A stretch of DNA of 64,000 bases from Rhodopseudomonas boonkerdii (GCF_021184025.1 NZ_CP036537.1:558001-622000), one strand, 5' to 3'; positions 27,801 through 36,805 are shown, numbered from the stretch's first letter. The notes: a model not told the origin generated them from the sequence alone. Made by a program: numbers and translations.

Positions 27801-30800
27801 ATATCTCGGCACCGCCAATACAGATATTCGCGCCTCGCTGCCGAACCGGTTGATCGTCTCGCCGGGCAGCGTCGTGCGCAGCCATTCGTTCTATAATGAG
27901 ACGGGCTACAATGCCTTCGTGCTGGCCGACGCGGTGCGCATCGGCGTGCCGCGCGCGGCGATGACCGTCGATGCACTCAAACTCGACATCCAGCTCGGCG
28001 ATATGCGCAGCGGTGACAACCGGTCGGCTTTCGTCTTCGATGGCGATCTGCGTATCGGCGCAAAGCAAGGATCGGGTGGTTATGATGGCACCGTGCAATT
28101 GCGCGGTGTCAGCGAAATCATGGCCGCCGGTACGAGCGCTACACCGGCTCCGCGCGGGTCATCGGTATATGCGGACGAAATCAACAAGCTCGATGCGCCG
28201 CGTCTGGTCATCAATGCCACAATCGGCGTCAGCTACGGTCAGGACGGGCGTCGCGCCTTCATTGAATCTGACGGCATTGACACCGTTCTGCGCAGCGGCG
28301 CGCATCTCTCGGCGGCGGAAGTCATCCTGGGAAGTAAGGGATATTTTGCTGAAACAGCCGGACGCCTGACCATTGAGGAGGGCGCATCGATCAGCACCAT
28401 CGGCCGCGGCCGTGGCAGCTACGACTCGCGCGACGGCTATGTCTTCGTCGGCAATGGCGTCCTGATCGTATCGAATGGTTTGATCAACCTGGTGCAGGCC
28501 GAGCTGAAGCCGATCAACGAATCCGACCGGGTTGTGATGTCGATCGGCAGCTGCGTTACCATGGACTGCGCCAGGACGACGACGCTTGTCTCCGAAGGCA
28601 CCATCGCAGCGGCCACCGCCGGTTCCTTCTCCATTGCGAGCAACGTGGTCTACGGGACGCGCAATCTCGTGCTGGCGATGTCCGGCATCAATCTCGGCGA
28701 CGACGCGGCGCTCGCTGCCGCGGCTGCAGCGGGCCGTCTCGCGCCGGGGCTGGCGCTCAACCAGACGGTGCTCGCGAGTCTCCTTGCGGGCAACCGGGCG
28801 ATCGGCGCCCCCGCGCTGGAGACCCTCGTACTTAATGCGCGCAATTCCGTGAACGTCTACGGCGCGGTCGATCTCGATGCGTCCAAGGTCGGCCGTCTCG
28901 TCTTCGGCACGCCGGCGATCTATGGCTATGGCGCCAGCGGCGACGTCGCGACCATCCGCGCCGGCGAATTCGTCTGGACCGGCCTCGCCGATGCACCGGC
29001 TGCGCCGATCGCCGATCTGCTGGGCGATAGCCGGCTGAATATCGCGGCCAATCGTGTCGTGCTGGGCTATGGCCCGAACGCCCAGCCCAATAACCAGGTC
29101 GCCGACAACCGCATCGCGCTGGGCTTCACCGATGTGAACATCTCGGCGAGCGAATATGTTACGGCCAACAACAAGAGTACGCTCGGCGTCTATCACCGTC
29201 GCGGCGCCTATGTGACCGGTGAGGGCTATCAATACACCGGTGGCAACCTCACCGTGGCTGCGCCGTTGGTCACCGGTGCGGCTGGCTCGGTCAATACGAT
29301 CACCGCGGGTGGCGATATCCGTATTGTCGGAACCGGAGCTGCTGCCGCACAGTTCGATCAGCTCGGCGGAACGCTGGCGCTGAAGGGTACCAATGTCACG
29401 ATCGACAGCAGCGTCGTTCTGCCGTCGGGAAGGCTCGTCGTCACCGCGATCGGCGATATCGTGCTTGGCTCGGGCTCGCGCATCGACCTGTCGGGTCGCT
29501 CGGTCGCGATGTTCGACGTCACCAAATATAGCTGGGGCGGCGATCTCGTCCTCTCCAGCAGCGCCGGCAATATCCGCCAGGATGCGGGCTCGGTCATCGA
29601 TCTTTCGGCGCGGAACAATCGCGGCGGTACGGCAACGGTGACGGCGATGGGCAGCAGCGCCGGGCAGGTGGCGCTCAATGGCGCCATCCGCGGCGGCGCT
29701 TCCGGCCGATACGATGCCAGCGGCACGCTGGTGCCTTACGACGCAGCCGAACTCACCATGCAGGCGCAGACGATTGCCGATTTCGCCGGCCTCAACGCGC
29801 GGCTCAATGCCGGCGAAGTGTTCGGCGCCCGCCGCTTCCAGATCAAGCAGGGCAATCTCGTCGTCGGCAGTGAGGTCAAGGCACGCAATGTCGAGATCGT
29901 CGTCGACGGCGGCAGCCTCACGGTGAACGGCACCATCGACGCCAGCGGCACGCAGGTCGGCGCGATCCGCCTCGCGGCGATGAACGATCTCGTCATCAAT
30001 GGTCTGCTCGACGCGCACGCCACAGGCATGCGCTTCGACAGCTACGGCCTTATTATCGATGCATCGAACCGCGCCAGTGTCGAACTCACCGCGCGGACCG
30101 GCACGCTCACGCTGACCGGCAATGCGGCGGTCGATCTGCGCGCCGGCACCGATGTTGCGACTGGCTCGGGCCGGTACCAGAACGACGGCGTTGCCCGCGG
30201 TACGCTCGCGCTCAACGCGCCCCGTGTCGGCGGCAATGACATCGCGATCAATGTGCAGGGCGCGACGCCGATCTCGGGCGCGCGAACCATCGCGGTCTAT
30301 GGCTATCGCACCTATGACGACGCGCTGGAGGCGGCAGTTCCCGATGTCACCGGCCACACGCCACAGGAGATCACGCAAACCTATCTCGACAGCATTCACG
30401 GCGACAGCACGGCCTTCATCAATGCGGCGCTCGGCAACAACGCGCTGAGCGCGCGCCTTGCCGGCCTTGGCAGCTATCACCTGCGCCCCGGCGTGGATAT
30501 CGTCAGCAAGGTCACCGCGACCAATCCGAACGGCGACCTCACCATTGCCGGCGATCTCGATCTGTCTGGTTATCGCTACGGTCCGAACGCAAACGCACCT
30601 TCGCGCGGCTTCGGCGAGCCCGGCGCGATCAATTTCCGCGCCAGCGGCAATCTCAACATCCGCGGCTCCGTCAATGACGGTTTCGCACCGCCGCCGGCCA
30701 CGACCGGCGACAATGGCTGGATCCTCGATCAGGGCGTGCTGGCCTATGGCGGCGACCTCACGCTACCCATTGCGATCACGCTCGAGGCCGATTCAAAATT

Positions 30801-33800
30801 CCGGGCGGGTGCTACGCTCAATTACGATTTGCCGGTCAAATTCCTGGACTCTTTCGGTCGGGCGATCCCATTTCCAGCCGGCACGGTTCTGCCGGCACGC
30901 GCGACGCTCGGAGCTTTCCCTGGCGATGCGACGGGTAGATTGCAGCTGTCGGCAGGAACGGTCATCGATGCCAACATCTACAATGTCGATGGCTCGCTTG
31001 CTTACGCGGCCGGCACCGTCCTCGTCGCGAATGTGACGCTTACCGAAGGCATGCAGCTCGATGCCGGGACAGTGCTGCGAACAGCGGCGACTTTCGCGCC
31101 GATGCTGTGGCCGAAGGGCGTGCCGCTACCGGTCGCAGCGGTCACCACAAGCGCAGTCTCGCTCGCGGCAGGTTCTTTGATTCCATCCTTGACGGATGTG
31201 AAGCTACCCGGCGGCACAAGCATAGAGTTGCGTGCATCGTCTGGTGGCCGGCAGGGGAATAATTGGGCCGTGGCGCCGATGCTCGGCGCCGGAGCAACGT
31301 CATGGGACATGCAGTTCACGGCTGGCGCCGATCTTGGTTCGGCGGATGTGCGTGCGCGCAATACGCTCGGCAAGGGCAACATCGTGCTTGCGGATACGCA
31401 TTATGCCTCGCGCACCAGTTCGGGCGGCACGTTCATCAATCTCAGCGATGCGGGTGCGGCGGCGCTGTGGGCGGCGCTCGGTTTCGATTATCCCCAACTC
31501 AGCGTCAACGATCTGGTTGGAAAGTCGCAGGCGGAGATCATCAACCTGCTCGCTCCAGGTGCCAGCTGGCAGGACTTCGTCGACGCCTACGGTCTGTCTT
31601 CCAATTTCTGGGACGTATCGACCGGTCATATCGAACTCGGTCTTACCAGACGAGGCGTGGACATCGTCGTGGGGTTCAATGGTCTGCCGTCCGGAATCAG
31701 CGATAGCAGTCAGTTGCTCAACTTGACACGAAGGCAGCTCGCGACTCTCTACGGGGATCCGAACTTTACGTGGGCCGACATCACCAACGATCCCGACTTC
31801 GGCGATCCGAGCAAGCTCAATCTCGGGCTCATCAGCATGCCGCCAACCACGGTGCATGCTGGGCCATCTTTCAGCGTGGTGCGTACCGGCACCGGCAATC
31901 TCGCACTCAGCGCCGCCGGCGATATCCGCATGGACTCGCTCTACGGCATCTACACCGCCGGAACAGCCACGACGGTCGATCCTGCCTATAACCGGCCGCG
32001 TGGCACAATGGCGGATGGCACGCTGCTCGGTCCGTCGTCGGGCGACTATGCCAGCGCGACAAATCTCTATCAGGCCTGGTATCCGGAGCAGGGCGGTAAT
32101 GTACTGATCGCCGCCGGTGGCAATCTGATGGGCGACATTTACGGCGTGTCCAAGCAGGACACCCCATCGAGCGTGCTCACCGGCAACTGGCTGTGGCGCC
32201 AGGGCACTGGCAGCACGGCGGTGGACGAAGCGATCCCGACGGCGTGGTGGATCAATTTCGGCGCCTATGTCGCGAATTCGCACGGCGCGAATCCGACGAA
32301 GCTGGCCGATCTCGTCGGCTTCACCGGCATCGGCGCGCTCGGCGGCGGCAATGTGGCGATCCGTGTCGGCGGCGAGGCGGGCGCGATCGCGTTGCGCGGC
32401 AGCCAGGGCGTTACCGATGCGGGTCTGCATCGCAGCCAGGGGCTGTTGGTGGCTGTCGGCAGCACAGGCCGTGTCGGCGCCGATGGATCGCTGACCCTCA
32501 CCGGCGGCGGCGATATCGACATGCAGATCGCTGGTGCGCTCAATCCGCAGCTCTCCCTGATGGCGGGCTACAACGAGCGGCACGCGTTGACGGGCTCGCT
32601 GATCGACCTGCGCGGCGACCTGCATCTGTCCGCCCAGGCGATCGGTGGCCTCAAGCTCGCCTATGGCGGCTTTGTCTATCCGTACGATCCGCGCGGCCTC
32701 GATCTGTTCATCGCGCCGTCCTCCGAAGCGCGCTCCGGCATCACCTTGGTGCCCGGCGACGCGACCATGACGGTGCAGACCCGCGGCGACCTCGTGCTCG
32801 GCGGTGCGGGCGATCCCGGCCGTTCGGTGCTCCTGAACGATGCGCCCTACAAGGCCGGCGGTGGCGTATATAATGGCGGCGGCCAGAGCTGGTTCTCACT
32901 GTGGACCGAACACACCGCGATCAATCTGATCTCGGCTGGTGGCAATCTCACACCGTCCACCTCGGCGGCAGAGCAGATCTTCAATCAGGATCGCAATCTG
33001 CAAACCGATCAAAGCCTGCTCGATGGCAGCTATCTCTATCCGCCGACCTTGCGGGCCGCAGCGCTTGGCGGCAGCATCTATTACGGTCAGAATGCTCTGC
33101 CCCAATATCTGAATTTCAATCGCAGCGAAAATGCGTATCCGCTCGTGACTCTCGCGCCATCGCAACACGGCACGCTGGAAATGATGGCGGGCACGACGAT
33201 CTTCGGCGGCCAATACGGCTTCACCCTGTCCGGCGCGGGCGGCGTCGCGCCGACGCCGTTCAATCCGGCCTTCATGAGCGCCCAGAGCGATAATGTGAAC
33301 GGAAAGCCGGTCTACCGGTTTACCAACGGCTCTGCCACGGGCACCGTCGATAGCAACGGCAATGCGGTTGCGCTATCCTATTTCTTCTTCGGTCCGAACA
33401 GCTCGGCGATGCCGGTGGGCCGCGCGGCTGATGCAGATCCGGTCCGCTTCTATGCGCTCACGGGGGATGTCATCGGTCTCGTGACGGGCGAGGTCATCAC
33501 GAATATGGGTGGCGCCCGTACATGGTATAGCGGTTCGGGACCGCTAATGGTGCGCGCCGGCCGCGACATCGTCGGCGCCGGCCTCGCGCCGGGCGCGATC
33601 GAGGCGAGCTATTATCTCGGCAGCAAGTCGCGCGGCGATCTGATCGTGCACAGCAACCCGAACGACGTGTCGGTGATTTCGGCCGGCCGCGACATCATCT
33701 ATGCCAATTTCGATATCGCCGGCCCCGGCGCGATCGAAATCTCCGCCGGCCGCAATCTGTATCAGGGTGACAGGGGCGCCATCACCAGCATCGGTTCGAT

Positions 33801-35133
33801 CACCGGTGACAAGCGCCCCGGCGCGAGCGTCGCCATGCTCGCCGGTGTCGGTGCGTCCGGTCCGGACTACAATGCGTTCGCCGCGCGCTATCTCGATCCG
33901 GCCAATCTGGCCGTCAGCGGTACGCCGCTGGCAGAGCAACCGGGCAAGGTTGCCATGACCTATGAGAAGGACCTCATGTCCTGGCTCAAGGAACGTTACG
34001 GCTTCGCCGGCACCGATGCGGAGGCGCGTGCCTATTTCGCCGCGCTAGCGCCGGAGCAGCGAAACATCTTCCTGCGCAAGGTGTATTTCACCGAACTCAC
34101 CGAGGGCGGCCGCGAATACAACAATGCGAGCAGCCCGCGTTACGGCAGCTATCTGCGCGGACGCCAGGCAATCGCGACGCTGTTCCCCGAAAGCGGTGCT
34201 GCAGGCAACCGGATCGCGCGGAGCGGCGACATCACGATGTTCAGCGGCACCTACACCGATGGTGAAAAGGATCCGGTCACGAACAAGGAGATCGTCAAGA
34301 CACGCGACGGCGCGGTCCGCACGGAGTCGGGCGGCGACATCCAGATGATGGCACCCGGCGGGCAGATCGTGGTCGGCGTCGAGAGCCTCGTGCCAACCGA
34401 CAAAGCTGGTCTTGTCACCCAGGGGAAGGGCGACATCCAGATCTATGCGCAACGCAGCCTGTTGCTTGGCCTGTCGCGCATCATGACGACCTATGGCGGC
34501 AGCATTCTCGGCTGGTCTGCGGAGGGCGACATCAATGCTGGCCGTGGATCGAAGACCACGACCGTCTATACGCCGCCGAAGCGTCGCTATGACAAATATG
34601 GCGCCGTCGAGTTGTCTCCGGACGCAACCTCTTCCGGCGCCGGCATTGCGACGCTCAATCCGCTGCCGGAAGTGTCGCCCGGCGATATCGATCTGATCGC
34701 GCCGCTCGGTACCATCGATGCGGGCGAGGCGGGAATCCGCGTCTCCGGCAACGTCAATCTTGCCGCGCTGCAGATCCTGAATGCTGCGAACATTCAGGTG
34801 CAGGGGACCAGCACAGGTATTCCCACCGTGCAGGCGCCGAGCATCAGCGCGGCGCTCTCGACCTCGAATGCGACGGCTGCGTCGCAACAGGCGGCGACGC
34901 CGAACCAGGGCGCGGGCAATGCGCAGCCGTCGGTGATCATCGTCGAAGTACTTGGCTATGGCGGGGGAGACGGATCGGCGCCGTCCGAGAGCGATGAGAA
35001 CTGGCGATCGAAGCGAAGCGAGCGTAGCTACAACCACAATAGTGCGTTCCAGGTCGTTGGCGTGGGTGAACTCAACGAGACGGAGAAGCAGGCCCTGTCC
35101 GCATCCGAACGCCGGGCGCTTGTGGATCGGTAG
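21877..35133 (+). CDS. Giant filamentous haemagglutinin-type adhesin (TpsA), 4418 residues
   Basis: This is by far the largest gene in the window. After a basic leader and signal peptide (SAQGFAATALLLAGTSFLAL) and an alanine/glutamine-rich linker, a TPS secretion domain spans about residues 125-290. It contains QTGAQAILNWTSFNVGARTT and VVNQSGIIFGGNSQVNVGSL. Thousands of residues of right-handed beta-helix repeats follow, with recurrent G-D-I and L-x-A-x-x-x-I motifs. The C-terminus has a DUF3739-type segment (PGDIDLIAPLGTIDAGEAGI). It should be exported by a TpsB porin for adhesion or biofilm formation. No TpsB gene is in the window. The start may instead be the ATG at 21937, giving MSISRSAQGF; the longer start resembles extended TPS signals. 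The frame is intact for 13.3 kb. Confidence 0.93.
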   Translation: MSGAQTRRSFHQRRLRRRPAMSISRSAQGFAATALLLAGTSFLALTANAPAALARALNGGSGGSPAPAIASEAAAQAAQQAVAATRQTQESLARAARAMQDIQGVQAAARAAAAAAQMSTTAPVAVPNGLGAGGLLPNAPQNWLNANAPTQSVDGNGQTQVGIRQTGAQAILNWTSFNVGARTTLTFDQQGRADWVALNRVDRTMGPSQILGNITADGHVYVVNQSGIIFGGNSQVNVGSLIASTAGITDSQFVNNGIYGVQTGTSFAPSFLAAGGKVVVEAGASISTNAPASATAGGGYVLMIGSQVENAGAITTPKGQAILAAGDDFVLRRGFGTDFNQSSTTRGSEIAPIIRNATSGGVINTGQIFSPQGDITLAGRALTQDGVLVSTASVNQRGTIHLINSASDAVGSVTLTGRSFSAIMPELDSKDTALNSQRDALIAASGRNPLAVDQFDNLSKLADRRDQSRVEIVTGGIVDFQSGSLTMAQGGQVSVSAGKRVFTESGAVIDVSGVTGARLAMSANQVQVNVQGNELRDSPINRDSGALVNKNVWIDIRDLIYVAAGTGGYAGERYYTQGGLLEVGGYLANTPHKIGEWAAVGGTITLAGPEVVAQQGAKFNISGGAVSYDGGYIYSTKLIGTDGRLYSFDDAPASMKFIGAAGGFVRTHNIQGKVSDQLTEVWSTLFDRSISRRWEDGYTVGRDAGRLNLATPTPLVEADIIAEVIKGERQASARAANVADGYKQVQNATPLQGTLGLGRYDATGTTDIGFYGSDVRFGDFAAITAGMKAGDALPSIRRNTAWFDAGYINSLKLGGLDFGTLETITFERPVALADGGRITLVAPVVDFKANVTARGGALSVDNYIRDNILAGRGIAAVLLKDGKASITVREGVTLDLSGQWVNAANEPADLNGQAYINGGSVTLKSTHDVTLQKGSTIDVSSGSAVLANGKFRGGRGGDVALIADQQVLSTQADGLLTLDGDVRGYGASGSGTLKLESGTSISIGGKILKTDGVLGAGEKAPADLVLLQDYFVKAGEMLPGDYTYQADRFMGGDRLIAVATNRIVPRFRNVVLAADWTVPFGNGNTIYTIETPGRQYTITGKLNAASGGIAPTVIPAGTIVSINEGVVTAIDGYILPGDVFPNGIPAMRYVDGPNDWFPVTFAKTILAGTVAPNDLTLAAGARIVAGAVAERAASVKPILQLQASLFQSGFSNYDINGRHGVVVTENTRLDLAMPVYRLGENALGLATGTAPSRALDVWTPPEWTEDGRNARLTQRGGASISLRSTEVTTGELPSAPVEIRAGATIRVDQGQSITLQGRDMIVDGALTAPSGTISLTQPVDAAHPGRGRQPGVIWIGEKGVLDVAARAITATDARGRTYGVVANGGSILIGGARDWDQTGQGIAPIAFVVVRTGAVLDASGTSAVLDIPAGGQQQTSAPLEVASNGGSIVLKSSHGLYLDGTMRAAAGGAHVAGGTLALALEAPIYAPRTMAGDVLRHREFVIANEQGDSPIAGATSLAAARAGLVTGTARLGVDRIRAGGFDDLSVLVNGVLSFDGSVALSMRQSISLYAGAYAMTDAASADARVALAAPYVRLAASTRIPDMDTYIVPAVRWADGYGVPTTRSSNSMFGVTADLIDIRDRVSFGVRQDIDVDDVKRNYTVDRRGFALVDLTSRGDIRLLAQTPTISTITGLLSPGSIGLTAAQIYPATGAFASIRAGYMTGTDQTLVAGSVLDIRRYDTVPDMPYSVFGSLELAAETVNQGGIVRAPLGTLQFATTNNTARVDMVHLLPGSVASVSGDGLTMPYGGTVDGIAYNYNGAAAKLAGAGNLGILRFFARHLDVQSGAVLDLSGGGELTGAGFLSGRGGSVNVLTTPFVNSNPGYTYSARGNQVYAIVPGKAGAYAPVVQEAGFGLPKVGQQITIPEGVPGLAAGTYTLMPATYALLPGAYRVEIGASMLPNAAGVVATGNGSYIASGYLGTANTDIRASLPNRLIVSPGSVVRSHSFYNETGYNAFVLADAVRIGVPRAAMTVDALKLDIQLGDMRSGDNRSAFVFDGDLRIGAKQGSGGYDGTVQLRGVSEIMAAGTSATPAPRGSSVYADEINKLDAPRLVINATIGVSYGQDGRRAFIESDGIDTVLRSGAHLSAAEVILGSKGYFAETAGRLTIEEGASISTIGRGRGSYDSRDGYVFVGNGVLIVSNGLINLVQAELKPINESDRVVMSIGSCVTMDCARTTTLVSEGTIAAATAGSFSIASNVVYGTRNLVLAMSGINLGDDAALAAAAAAGRLAPGLALNQTVLASLLAGNRAIGAPALETLVLNARNSVNVYGAVDLDASKVGRLVFGTPAIYGYGASGDVATIRAGEFVWTGLADAPAAPIADLLGDSRLNIAANRVVLGYGPNAQPNNQVADNRIALGFTDVNISASEYVTANNKSTLGVYHRRGAYVTGEGYQYTGGNLTVAAPLVTGAAGSVNTITAGGDIRIVGTGAAAAQFDQLGGTLALKGTNVTIDSSVVLPSGRLVVTAIGDIVLGSGSRIDLSGRSVAMFDVTKYSWGGDLVLSSSAGNIRQDAGSVIDLSARNNRGGTATVTAMGSSAGQVALNGAIRGGASGRYDASGTLVPYDAAELTMQAQTIADFAGLNARLNAGEVFGARRFQIKQGNLVVGSEVKARNVEIVVDGGSLTVNGTIDASGTQVGAIRLAAMNDLVINGLLDAHATGMRFDSYGLIIDASNRASVELTARTGTLTLTGNAAVDLRAGTDVATGSGRYQNDGVARGTLALNAPRVGGNDIAINVQGATPISGARTIAVYGYRTYDDALEAAVPDVTGHTPQEITQTYLDSIHGDSTAFINAALGNNALSARLAGLGSYHLRPGVDIVSKVTATNPNGDLTIAGDLDLSGYRYGPNANAPSRGFGEPGAINFRASGNLNIRGSVNDGFAPPPATTGDNGWILDQGVLAYGGDLTLPIAITLEADSKFRAGATLNYDLPVKFLDSFGRAIPFPAGTVLPARATLGAFPGDATGRLQLSAGTVIDANIYNVDGSLAYAAGTVLVANVTLTEGMQLDAGTVLRTAATFAPMLWPKGVPLPVAAVTTSAVSLAAGSLIPSLTDVKLPGGTSIELRASSGGRQGNNWAVAPMLGAGATSWDMQFTAGADLGSADVRARNTLGKGNIVLADTHYASRTSSGGTFINLSDAGAAALWAALGFDYPQLSVNDLVGKSQAEIINLLAPGASWQDFVDAYGLSSNFWDVSTGHIELGLTRRGVDIVVGFNGLPSGISDSSQLLNLTRRQLATLYGDPNFTWADITNDPDFGDPSKLNLGLISMPPTTVHAGPSFSVVRTGTGNLALSAAGDIRMDSLYGIYTAGTATTVDPAYNRPRGTMADGTLLGPSSGDYASATNLYQAWYPEQGGNVLIAAGGNLMGDIYGVSKQDTPSSVLTGNWLWRQGTGSTAVDEAIPTAWWINFGAYVANSHGANPTKLADLVGFTGIGALGGGNVAIRVGGEAGAIALRGSQGVTDAGLHRSQGLLVAVGSTGRVGADGSLTLTGGGDIDMQIAGALNPQLSLMAGYNERHALTGSLIDLRGDLHLSAQAIGGLKLAYGGFVYPYDPRGLDLFIAPSSEARSGITLVPGDATMTVQTRGDLVLGGAGDPGRSVLLNDAPYKAGGGVYNGGGQSWFSLWTEHTAINLISAGGNLTPSTSAAEQIFNQDRNLQTDQSLLDGSYLYPPTLRAAALGGSIYYGQNALPQYLNFNRSENAYPLVTLAPSQHGTLEMMAGTTIFGGQYGFTLSGAGGVAPTPFNPAFMSAQSDNVNGKPVYRFTNGSATGTVDSNGNAVALSYFFFGPNSSAMPVGRAADADPVRFYALTGDVIGLVTGEVITNMGGARTWYSGSGPLMVRAGRDIVGAGLAPGAIEASYYLGSKSRGDLIVHSNPNDVSVISAGRDIIYANFDIAGPGAIEISAGRNLYQGDRGAITSIGSITGDKRPGASVAMLAGVGASGPDYNAFAARYLDPANLAVSGTPLAEQPGKVAMTYEKDLMSWLKERYGFAGTDAEARAYFAALAPEQRNIFLRKVYFTELTEGGREYNNASSPRYGSYLRGRQAIATLFPESGAAGNRIARSGDITMFSGTYTDGEKDPVTNKEIVKTRDGAVRTESGGDIQMMAPGGQIVVGVESLVPTDKAGLVTQGKGDIQIYAQRSLLLGLSRIMTTYGGSILGWSAEGDINAGRGSKTTTVYTPPKRRYDKYGAVELSPDATSSGAGIATLNPLPEVSPGDIDLIAPLGTIDAGEAGIRVSGNVNLAALQILNAANIQVQGTSTGIPTVQAPSISAALSTSNATAASQQAATPNQGAGNAQPSVIIVEVLGYGGGDGSAPSESDENWRSKRSERSYNHNSAFQVVGVGELNETEKQALSASERRALVDR

Positions 35134-35199
35134 GGGCTGCTGTTGCGCTCACCATCGGTATGGAGAGCGTAACGGCTGCCGATCTGGCCTGCGACTATT

Positions 35200-35450
35200 C
35201 CACTGTCGGCCGCGATCACGAAACCAATGACGATACTTATGTGCAGGTGTGCGGGCAACACGACCATCATCGCACCGAGAGTCTCGGGCTACTTCGCGGA
35301 AGTCTTGATCAGCACGAGAGTGTAAGGACCGATCAGGTGCTGGTACAAATCGATGAACGTGATTTCCGCACTGCGCTGTAGCTGGGTCAAGCGGCCGTTG
35401 CGGCGGCAAACGCAGCCATTCGTAATCTCGACTCCCAGATTCAGTTCCCA
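35200..35450 (+). pseudogene. Frameshifted HlyD/EmrA-family membrane fusion protein relic
   Basis: Joining pieces in different frames restores a typical membrane-fusion-protein N-terminal region. NDDTYVQV (from 35226) is followed in another frame by NTTIIAPRVSGYFAEVLIS, then TDQVLVQIDERDFRTAL, and after a stop LGQAAVAAANAAIRNLDSQI. This is the beta-barrel/lipoyl core of HlyD/EmrA exporters. At least three frame breaks and stops make it non-functional. The rest of the gene and any transporter partner are absent. It may be a relic of a lost exporter. Confidence 0.75.
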
Positions 35451-35776
35451 TATTTCCAACCAAACCCAATCTTCCATCGAACGTTTTAGCCCATATGTGA
35501 GTGCAGATTTGTCGCGCGTTACGGCGAACCCGCCTGACGTCCGCTGCACAATTCGTGCCTGCAGTGCAGGCTTTTTATGAGCATCGGCGAAGGCGGGCGA
35601 TCGAAGGCAATATAGGCAGATTTGGTCCCCCTCTCCGCCAGCCAGATGAAAATCGCAATAGAATCAAAACGTCTTTGAAGGCACGGCTTTCTGTCGCCGG
35701 GTGGGGCGCGATTGCGCATTCGCGCGGAACCAAGCGCCCGTACGCGAATTGAAGCGCAAAAATGCTGGAGGTTTCG
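35451..35776. other. Intergenic stretch containing the third att-like copy
   Basis: Apart from the att-like repeat at 35625-35640 I see no gene or RNA here. The sequence between the HlyD relic and the repeat has no intact frame of note. The segment after the repeat probably holds the promoter of the small gene at 35777; a GGAAC at 35729-35733 with ATT seventeen bases later is only a weak EcfG match. Confidence 0.4.
35625..35640. repeat. att-like direct repeat, copy 3
   Basis: GTCCCCCTCTCCGCCA is the 10098/14891 core with two fewer C residues. It is followed by GCCAGATGAAAA, matching the right flank of copy 2 except for one base. It may mark the far edge of a second, larger inserted segment (14.9-35.6 kb). 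Confidence 0.55.
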
Positions 35777-36043
35777 ATGAAGATGCAGAACGTTCGAGGC
35801 GCCAGGAACGAACAGGATGGTCTCATCGCCGAGAGCTTCGACCCCGGCACTCGTTTCGACATGGAGCGCGCTCTCGACAAAGCCTGCGCTGCTCTTCCAG
35901 GCAAACTCAACAACCATGACTTCCGCAGGAGAGTTGCGGTCAAACTTGCAGACCGTGTCCGCAAAGGTCCGTGCTCGGCAGACGTGTTGAACTCTGCCGC
36001 GCTCGATGAGGTCGAGAACCTGAGACGGCGGCGCGGCCGTTAA
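35777..36043 (+). CDS. Small conserved-type protein of unknown function
   Basis: This 88-residue protein starts at the ATG with GGAGG five bases upstream (MKMQNVRGARNE). The middle is helical and charged (FDMERALDKACAALPGK, then DFRRRVAVKLADRVRKG) and the C-terminus is arginine-rich. Proteins with this layout are common next to stress genes in this bacterial family, but I recognise no named domain. It is the first gene of the small-gene cluster after the att-like repeat. Confidence 0.6.
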   Translation: MKMQNVRGARNEQDGLIAESFDPGTRFDMERALDKACAALPGKLNNHDFRRRVAVKLADRVRKGPCSADVLNSAALDEVENLRRRRGR

Positions 36044-36235
36044 GGGCCTGCGCTAGCGGGCCTTCTGCAGCGTTCTCATGCTTGGCAAGACAGACACGCG
36101 CCTATCGATGCATTCGCGTTCACGCGCCGCGTCATCATGATCGCCCGTCAGGAGTCGCGCTGACCGCTTCCGGAACCCGGCCTCTCGCGCGGGGTTGTCG
36201 ATCACCTGCAATCCGTCGTCGTGTCTGGAACTGCG

Positions 36236-36805
36236 ATGAAGCCGCTCCGTATACCGCCTACGCTTGTCGATCGCGAGATTGCCGGGAAAGTTGCCCGGCA
36301 CACGCGCCCCGGCGCCGAGCGCGTGGCGGAGACGCTGACATGGGGCGCGGATGAGCATCTGGTCATCGCCTGCGCCGCGGCATTCTGGCTGTTGTCGCGC
36401 GGAGGATCTGATCGGCTGCGCATGTGCGGCACGCATCTCCTCGCGGTGTCCGTCGCGACCAGCGTGCTGCCGCATGCTTTGAAGTACATCTTCAACCAGC
36501 GCCGGCCGGACAGACTCACCGTGATCGGACACCTTCATGGCATTCCGGTTTCGGGACGCCCCAACGATGCATTCCCATCGGGACATGCGATGCATATGGG
36601 GGCCCTGGCGGGCGCGGCATCGGCATTACCACTGCCATACAGGGCCGCGACCTGGATCGCCAGCATTGGCCTTTCATTCACCCGGATCGTCGTGCTCGCG
36701 CATTGGACCAGCGATGTCGTCGCCGGATATCTCGGTGGCTTTCTGGTCGAACGGATTTTTCGGCGATGGACCGGATATGGCCGCGGCCGGTGCGGCCATG
36801 GCTGA
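36236..36805 (+). CDS. PAP2-family phosphatase (membrane)
   Basis: This 189-residue protein has the three PAP2 motifs: KYIFNQRRP (83-91), PSGH (114-117) and the SFTRIVVLAHWTSD motif (137-150) with its conserved Arg and His. Hydrophobic helices between them fit an integral membrane lipid phosphatase acting on phosphatidate, diacylglycerol pyrophosphate or undecaprenyl pyrophosphate. The substrate cannot be told from sequence. The ATG after CTGGAACTGCG is preferred to a GTG five codons earlier. It overlaps the following DUF3147 gene and likely forms an operon with the next two genes. Confidence 0.9.
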   Translation: MKPLRIPPTLVDREIAGKVARHTRPGAERVAETLTWGADEHLVIACAAAFWLLSRGGSDRLRMCGTHLLAVSVATSVLPHALKYIFNQRRPDRLTVIGHLHGIPVSGRPNDAFPSGHAMHMGALAGAASALPLPYRAATWIASIGLSFTRIVVLAHWTSDVVAGYLGGFLVERIFRRWTGYGRGRCGHG

